DNA from: Campylobacteraceae bacterium
Lineage (GTDB): Bacteria; Campylobacterota; Campylobacteria; Campylobacterales; Sulfurovaceae
Direction of reading: 5' to 3'
NCBI GenBank assembly: GCA_027063325.1
Contig: JAMOSA010000058.1
Span: 1 to 17,134 of the forward strand
Length of the DNA: 17,134 nt
The notes beneath the pieces were generated by a model. It did not search any database and was not told the DNA's origin. It worked only from the letters and a program-made list of their open reading frames with translations. The number at the start of each line of letters is the position of its first letter. Within the stretch, counting starts at the first letter, position 1. A program made the translations under genes and the position numbers. Positions 14,373 to 17,134 of the stretch are shown here, piece by piece.

Positions 14373-15097
14373 CTTTTTATATAATTCCTCTTTACATACT
14401 TTACTATAATATCTGCTGCCTCTTGAGGAGAGAGTTTATCAGTATCAATTACAATCTCTGCATGTTTTGGCTCTTCATATACATCATTAACTCCAGAGAA
14501 GTTTTTAAGCTCTCCTCTTTCTGCTTTTTCATATACACCCTTGTAATCTCTTTTTTTGCAACTTTGAATATCTGCTTTTACATATACCACAATATTATTT
14601 TTGACCATCTCTCTGATAGTTTTTCTTGACTCTTTGTATGGAGATACAAATGAAGCTATTGTAGATATAGAGTTTTTTTGAAGAGTTTGGATCAAATGAC
14701 CAAGTCTTTTCATATGTCTATTTCGCTCTTCCCTGCTAAATCCAACATTTGGAATTAACTCTCTAACATCTTTGGAGTCAATTCTTTCTAATGGAATATG
14801 CTCTTTTTTGAGTTTTTCATATACCAAATCTGCAATAGTTGTTTTGCCAGAGAGTGGCAAACCGGTAAACCACAAATTAAATGGTTCTATCTTCTCTTTG
14901 CCCCAATGAATCCTCTGCCATACTTTCTCATGCAACCAATATAGAGCTACCTTTAAGATAGTCTCTATAACCCCAGCTGCAATTGCCAAATCCAGTCTGC
15001 CAAAAAATACATAAACTATTATAATGGTAGTTGTAGTTGCAACAACTCTCCAGCTAACTCCTTTTGCAATAGAGCGTAAATTTGTCTCTTTGTACAT
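14369..15097 (-). CDS. DUF2061-APS kinase fusion, membrane-anchored and motif-diverged
   Basis: Residues 5-66 are a DUF2061 domain (SIAKGVSWRVVATTTT ... ALYWLHEKVWQRIHWG) with two predicted membrane helices (about 17-33 and 36-56). Residues 72-240 are an APS kinase-like domain with an intact P-loop, GLPLSGKTT (79-87). The APS-binding motifs differ from canonical CysC: DGDN-x-R is DSKDVR (107-112), and the DR-x-ENIRR equivalent is ERNRHMKR (124-131). The lid is KGVYEKAERGELKNFSGV (186-203), close to consensus. It may be a membrane-tethered APS kinase, a regulatory partner of the canonical enzyme, or a kinase for a related nucleotide. It sits two bases after cysN and overlaps cysC by 4, so it belongs to the PAPS module. 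Domain calls are firm; activity is not. Confidence 0.85.
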   Translation of the reverse strand: MYKETNLRSIAKGVSWRVVATTTTIIIVYVFFGRLDLAIAAGVIETILKVALYWLHEKVWQRIHWGKEKIEPFNLWFTGLPLSGKTTIADLVYEKLKKEHIPLERIDSKDVRELIPNVGFSREERNRHMKRLGHLIQTLQKNSISTIASFVSPYKESRKTIREMVKNNIVVYVKADIQSCKKRDYKGVYEKAERGELKNFSGVNDVYEEPKHAEIVIDTDKLSPQEAADIIVKYVKRNYIKR

Positions 15098-15099
15098 AC

Positions 15100-16524
15100 C
15101 TATATTTTCCTACAACCCCACTCAGGGTAGTGCTTTCTAATCCAGGCATTCAACTCTCTCTCAGCCAATGTATATTCCCTGTTTGGATCTGGAAGTTTAT
15201 CTTGATCTCTTCTGGCTACATCTACTATCATACCAGCTCCAACAGTATTATTTGTAACTCTGTCGATAATTATAAAACTACCTGTTGCTCTGTTTTTCTT
15301 GTATGGATCTGCTGCTATTGGTCTATTTAGTATTACTCTACAAGAGGCTATATCATTTAATTTCAACTCATCTACTTGTACTCTCTCATAACTATTTATA
15401 TCAACTTTATAATTAATCTTCTCTATATACCCACTTAGCATTGAAGTAGTCCACTTTATATCATAATCTTGCTCTACTCTCATGGGCTCTTCACCCATCC
15501 AAACAATCATAACTTTTAGCTTATTTGAAACTCTTGGCATTGTATGGGAGTGAACTATCATATCACCTCTACTTATATCAACCTCATCAGTAGTTGTAAT
15601 GGTAATTGCCATAGGAGAAATAGCTTCTTTTGTAGTTACTTTGGAATTTTGTTCTGTAATATCACCAGCATCTATAATAGATTCTACTTTGGTAGTAACG
15701 CCAGAGGGTAATACTGTAATATCATCTCCTACACAAACCCTGCCAGAAGCTACTGTTCCACAATATCCTCTAAAATTTAAATTTGGTCTATTTACATACT
15801 GAACCGGAAATCTAAAATCCTCTGCTTTTTGTTCACTCCAAATATCTATACTATCTAAAAGTTCAAGTAGAGTCTTGCCACTATACCAATCCATTTTGGT
15901 AGTATAATTTACTACATTATCACCCTCTAATGCACTCATTGGTATATAATAGACATTTTCTATCTCAAGCTCTTTTGCCAAAGAAGCATACTCTTGGCTA
16001 ATCTTTTCAAAAACCTCTTTGGAGTAATCAACCAAATCCATCTTGTTTATTGCTACTATGATATGTTTGATTCCAAGCAAAGATACTATATAACTGTGTC
16101 TTCTTGTTTGGGTCAATATACCTTTTCTTGCATCTATAAGTATTACAGCCACATCAGCAGTTGATGCTCCTGTTACCATATTTCTAGTATATTGCTCATG
16201 ACCTGGAGTATCAGCTATGATATATTTTCTCTTTTGGGTAGTAAAAAAGCGATATGCCACATCAATTGTAATTCCTTGCTCTCTTTCACTCTGAAGCCCA
16301 TCAACAAGCAGAGCCAAATCCAACCTCTTGCCAGTAGTACCATACTTTCTACTCTCACTCTCAGCAGCTAATAGTTGATCTTCAAAGATCATTTTAGTAT
16401 CATATAAAAGCCTTCCAATAAGTGTACTTTTACCATCATCTACACTACCACAAGTTAAAAATCTCAATAGTTTTTTATTTTCATGCTCTTTGAGGTAATC
16501 TATAATATTATCACTTGCCAACAT
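15100..16524 (-). CDS. cysN: Sulfate adenylyltransferase subunit 1 (GTPase)
   Basis: CysN is the regulatory GTPase of ATP sulfurylase; GTP hydrolysis drives APS formation by CysD. The 474 residues match E. coli CysN (475). GTPase motifs: G1 GSVDDGKST (26-34), DTPGHEQYTRNM (105-116, G3), NKMDLVD (160-166, G4). EF-Tu-like beta domains follow (RFPVQYVNRPN, FRGYCGTVASGRV) and the C-terminus ends in REYTLAERELNAWIRKHYPEW. APS kinase is not fused at the C-terminus as in CysNC proteins; the kinases are separate genes downstream. The start overlaps the cysD stop by one base (TAATG). Elongation factor Tu is excluded by the CysN-specific switch and C-terminal sequences. Confidence 0.96.
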   Translation of the reverse strand: MLASDNIIDYLKEHENKKLLRFLTCGSVDDGKSTLIGRLLYDTKMIFEDQLLAAESESRKYGTTGKRLDLALLVDGLQSEREQGITIDVAYRFFTTQKRKYIIADTPGHEQYTRNMVTGASTADVAVILIDARKGILTQTRRHSYIVSLLGIKHIIVAINKMDLVDYSKEVFEKISQEYASLAKELEIENVYYIPMSALEGDNVVNYTTKMDWYSGKTLLELLDSIDIWSEQKAEDFRFPVQYVNRPNLNFRGYCGTVASGRVCVGDDITVLPSGVTTKVESIIDAGDITEQNSKVTTKEAISPMAITITTTDEVDISRGDMIVHSHTMPRVSNKLKVMIVWMGEEPMRVEQDYDIKWTTSMLSGYIEKINYKVDINSYERVQVDELKLNDIASCRVILNRPIAADPYKKNRATGSFIIIDRVTNNTVGAGMIVDVARRDQDKLPDPNREYTLAERELNAWIRKHYPEWGCRKI

Positions 16525-17134
16525 TAAAAGTACCCCTCTATCTTCTTTTTCTCCATTGATCCTTCTTGATCTTTATCTATTAATCTACCCTCTCTCTCAC
16601 TGCTACTGCTTAAAAGCATCTCTTGAATAATTTTAGGCAGAGTATTGGCTGAAGATTCAATAGCACCAGTTAGCGGATAACATCCAAGTGTTCTAAATCT
16701 AACCATTTTTTTAACTGCTTTTTCTTTGAGTTCTTTTGGTACTCTATCATCATCTACCATTATCAAAGCACCCTCATAGGGAACTACTTCTCTCTCTTTT
16801 GCTATATATAGTGATGGTATAGGAATATTCTCAAGATAGATATACTGCCAAATATCAAGCTCTGTCCAGTTTGATAGTGGAAATACTCTTACACTCTCAC
16901 CTTTGTTTATGCGGGTATTATACAAATTCCAAAGCTCTGGTCTTTGATTTTTGGGATCCCATCTATGTTGTTTGTCTCTAAATGAAAAAATTCTCTCTTT
17001 TGCTCTACTCTTTTCTTCATCTCTTCTGGCTCCACCTATAACAGCATCATACCTACCCATATTAAGTGCCTGTTTTAAAGCTTGTGTTTTCATAATATCA
17101 GTATGGACTTTGGAGCCATGCTCAAATGGGGATA
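16524..17134 (-). CDS. cysD: Sulfate adenylyltransferase subunit 2, C-terminal part, cut by window edge
   Basis: CysD is the catalytic subunit of ATP sulfurylase, joining sulfate to AMP to give APS. The frame stays open to the window edge: before the internal ATG at 17093 it reads SPFEHGSKVHTDI, matching CysD, so that ATG is not the start. Family blocks are IGGARRDEEKSRAKERIFSF, ELWNLYNTRINKGESVRVFP and LSNWTELDIWQYIYLENIPI, ending in KKIEGYF as CysD proteins do. About 203 of an expected 300 residues are present; the N-terminal PP-loop with SGGKDS lies outside the window, as does the operon promoter. Confidence 0.95.
   Translation of the reverse strand, partial: SPFEHGSKVHTDIMKTQALKQALNMGRYDAVIGGARRDEEKSRAKERIFSFRDKQHRWDPKNQRPELWNLYNTRINKGESVRVFPLSNWTELDIWQYIYLENIPIPSLYIAKEREVVPYEGALIMVDDDRVPKELKEKAVKKMVRFRTLGCYPLTGAIESSANTLPKIIQEMLLSSSSEREGRLIDKDQEGSMEKKKIEGYF

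Noticed and set aside
14315..14629. 104-residue hydrophobic plus-strand frame across the cysC/DUF2061-cysC junction.
   Set aside because: It is antisense to two well-supported kinase genes; its Ile/Phe/Tyr-rich composition is the complement of Lys/Glu/AGA-rich coding sequence.
16524..17093. A complete 189-residue protein starting at ATG 17093.
   Set aside because: The frame continues upstream to the edge with CysD-specific sequence (GSKVHTDI), so the ATG is internal and the gene is a truncated cysD.
1..17134. Search for CRISPR arrays, insertion sequences, integrase att sites, tRNA/rRNA genes and toxin-antitoxin pairs.
   Set aside because: No regularly spaced repeats, transposase-like frames, tRNA cloverleafs or paired small genes of that kind were seen on either strand; the window reads as core chromosome.

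Overview
The window is AT-rich DNA that reads as a chromosome segment of a Campylobacterota (Epsilonproteobacteria) organism, probably a free-living type such as Sulfurovum or Sulfurimonas. The family-level clues are a 602-residue threonyl-tRNA synthetase with almost no N-terminal TGS domain, an LpxB whose N-terminus carries the SANIHL variant instead of the usual SGD-type motif, thrS-infC not followed by rpmI-rplT, and heavy use of AGA, ATA and TTA codons. The genus is inference. There are no mobile elements, tRNA or rRNA genes, CRISPR arrays or broken genes, and no gene-free stretch reaches 300 bases.

Region 1 (1-1740): the N-terminal half of gatB runs off the left edge on the minus strand. 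Divergent from it is a two-gene plus-strand operon, sufE-sufT, for iron-sulfur cluster assembly, ending at a hairpin shared with the convergent neighbour.

Region 2 (1733-3767): a minus-strand operon runs, in transcription order, from a lipoprotein L,D-transpeptidase through an unrecognised charged small protein and a short class IV aminotransferase (PabC-like) to a protein that looks like a divergent SspB, the ClpXP delivery adaptor.

Region 3 (3905-6088): tpx (thiol peroxidase) and a DUF3300 surface or periplasmic protein with an Arg/Lys-rich repetitive tail, both minus strand. The short region between them is dense in symmetry: a perfect TTGAT-N4-ATCAA (FNR/CRP-type) palindrome, an 8-5-8 inverted repeat at the predicted tpx transcript start, a helically phased direct repeat and a 12-bp terminator-like hairpin.

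Region 4 (6166-8610): plus-strand thrS-infC with overlapping ends, a TTG start for infC and a good intrinsic terminator.

Region 5 (8617-17134): one tight minus-strand gene string, cysD (cut by the right edge)-cysN-[DUF2061-cysC]-cysC-cysQ-rfbA-rfbC-rfbD-rfbB-lpxB, with overlaps or gaps of at most about 10 bases. It makes PAPS (ATP sulfurylase and two APS kinase-type proteins), removes PAP (CysQ), makes dTDP-L-rhamnose (RfbABCD), and ends with the lipid A disaccharide synthase. No PAPS reductase or sulfite reductase gene is in the window. The layout raises the possibility that activated sulfate here feeds sulfation of a rhamnose-containing surface glycan, though ordinary sulfate assimilation is not excluded. 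The membrane-anchored, motif-diverged second APS kinase, the SspB-like protein and the tpx control region are the parts most worth following up.
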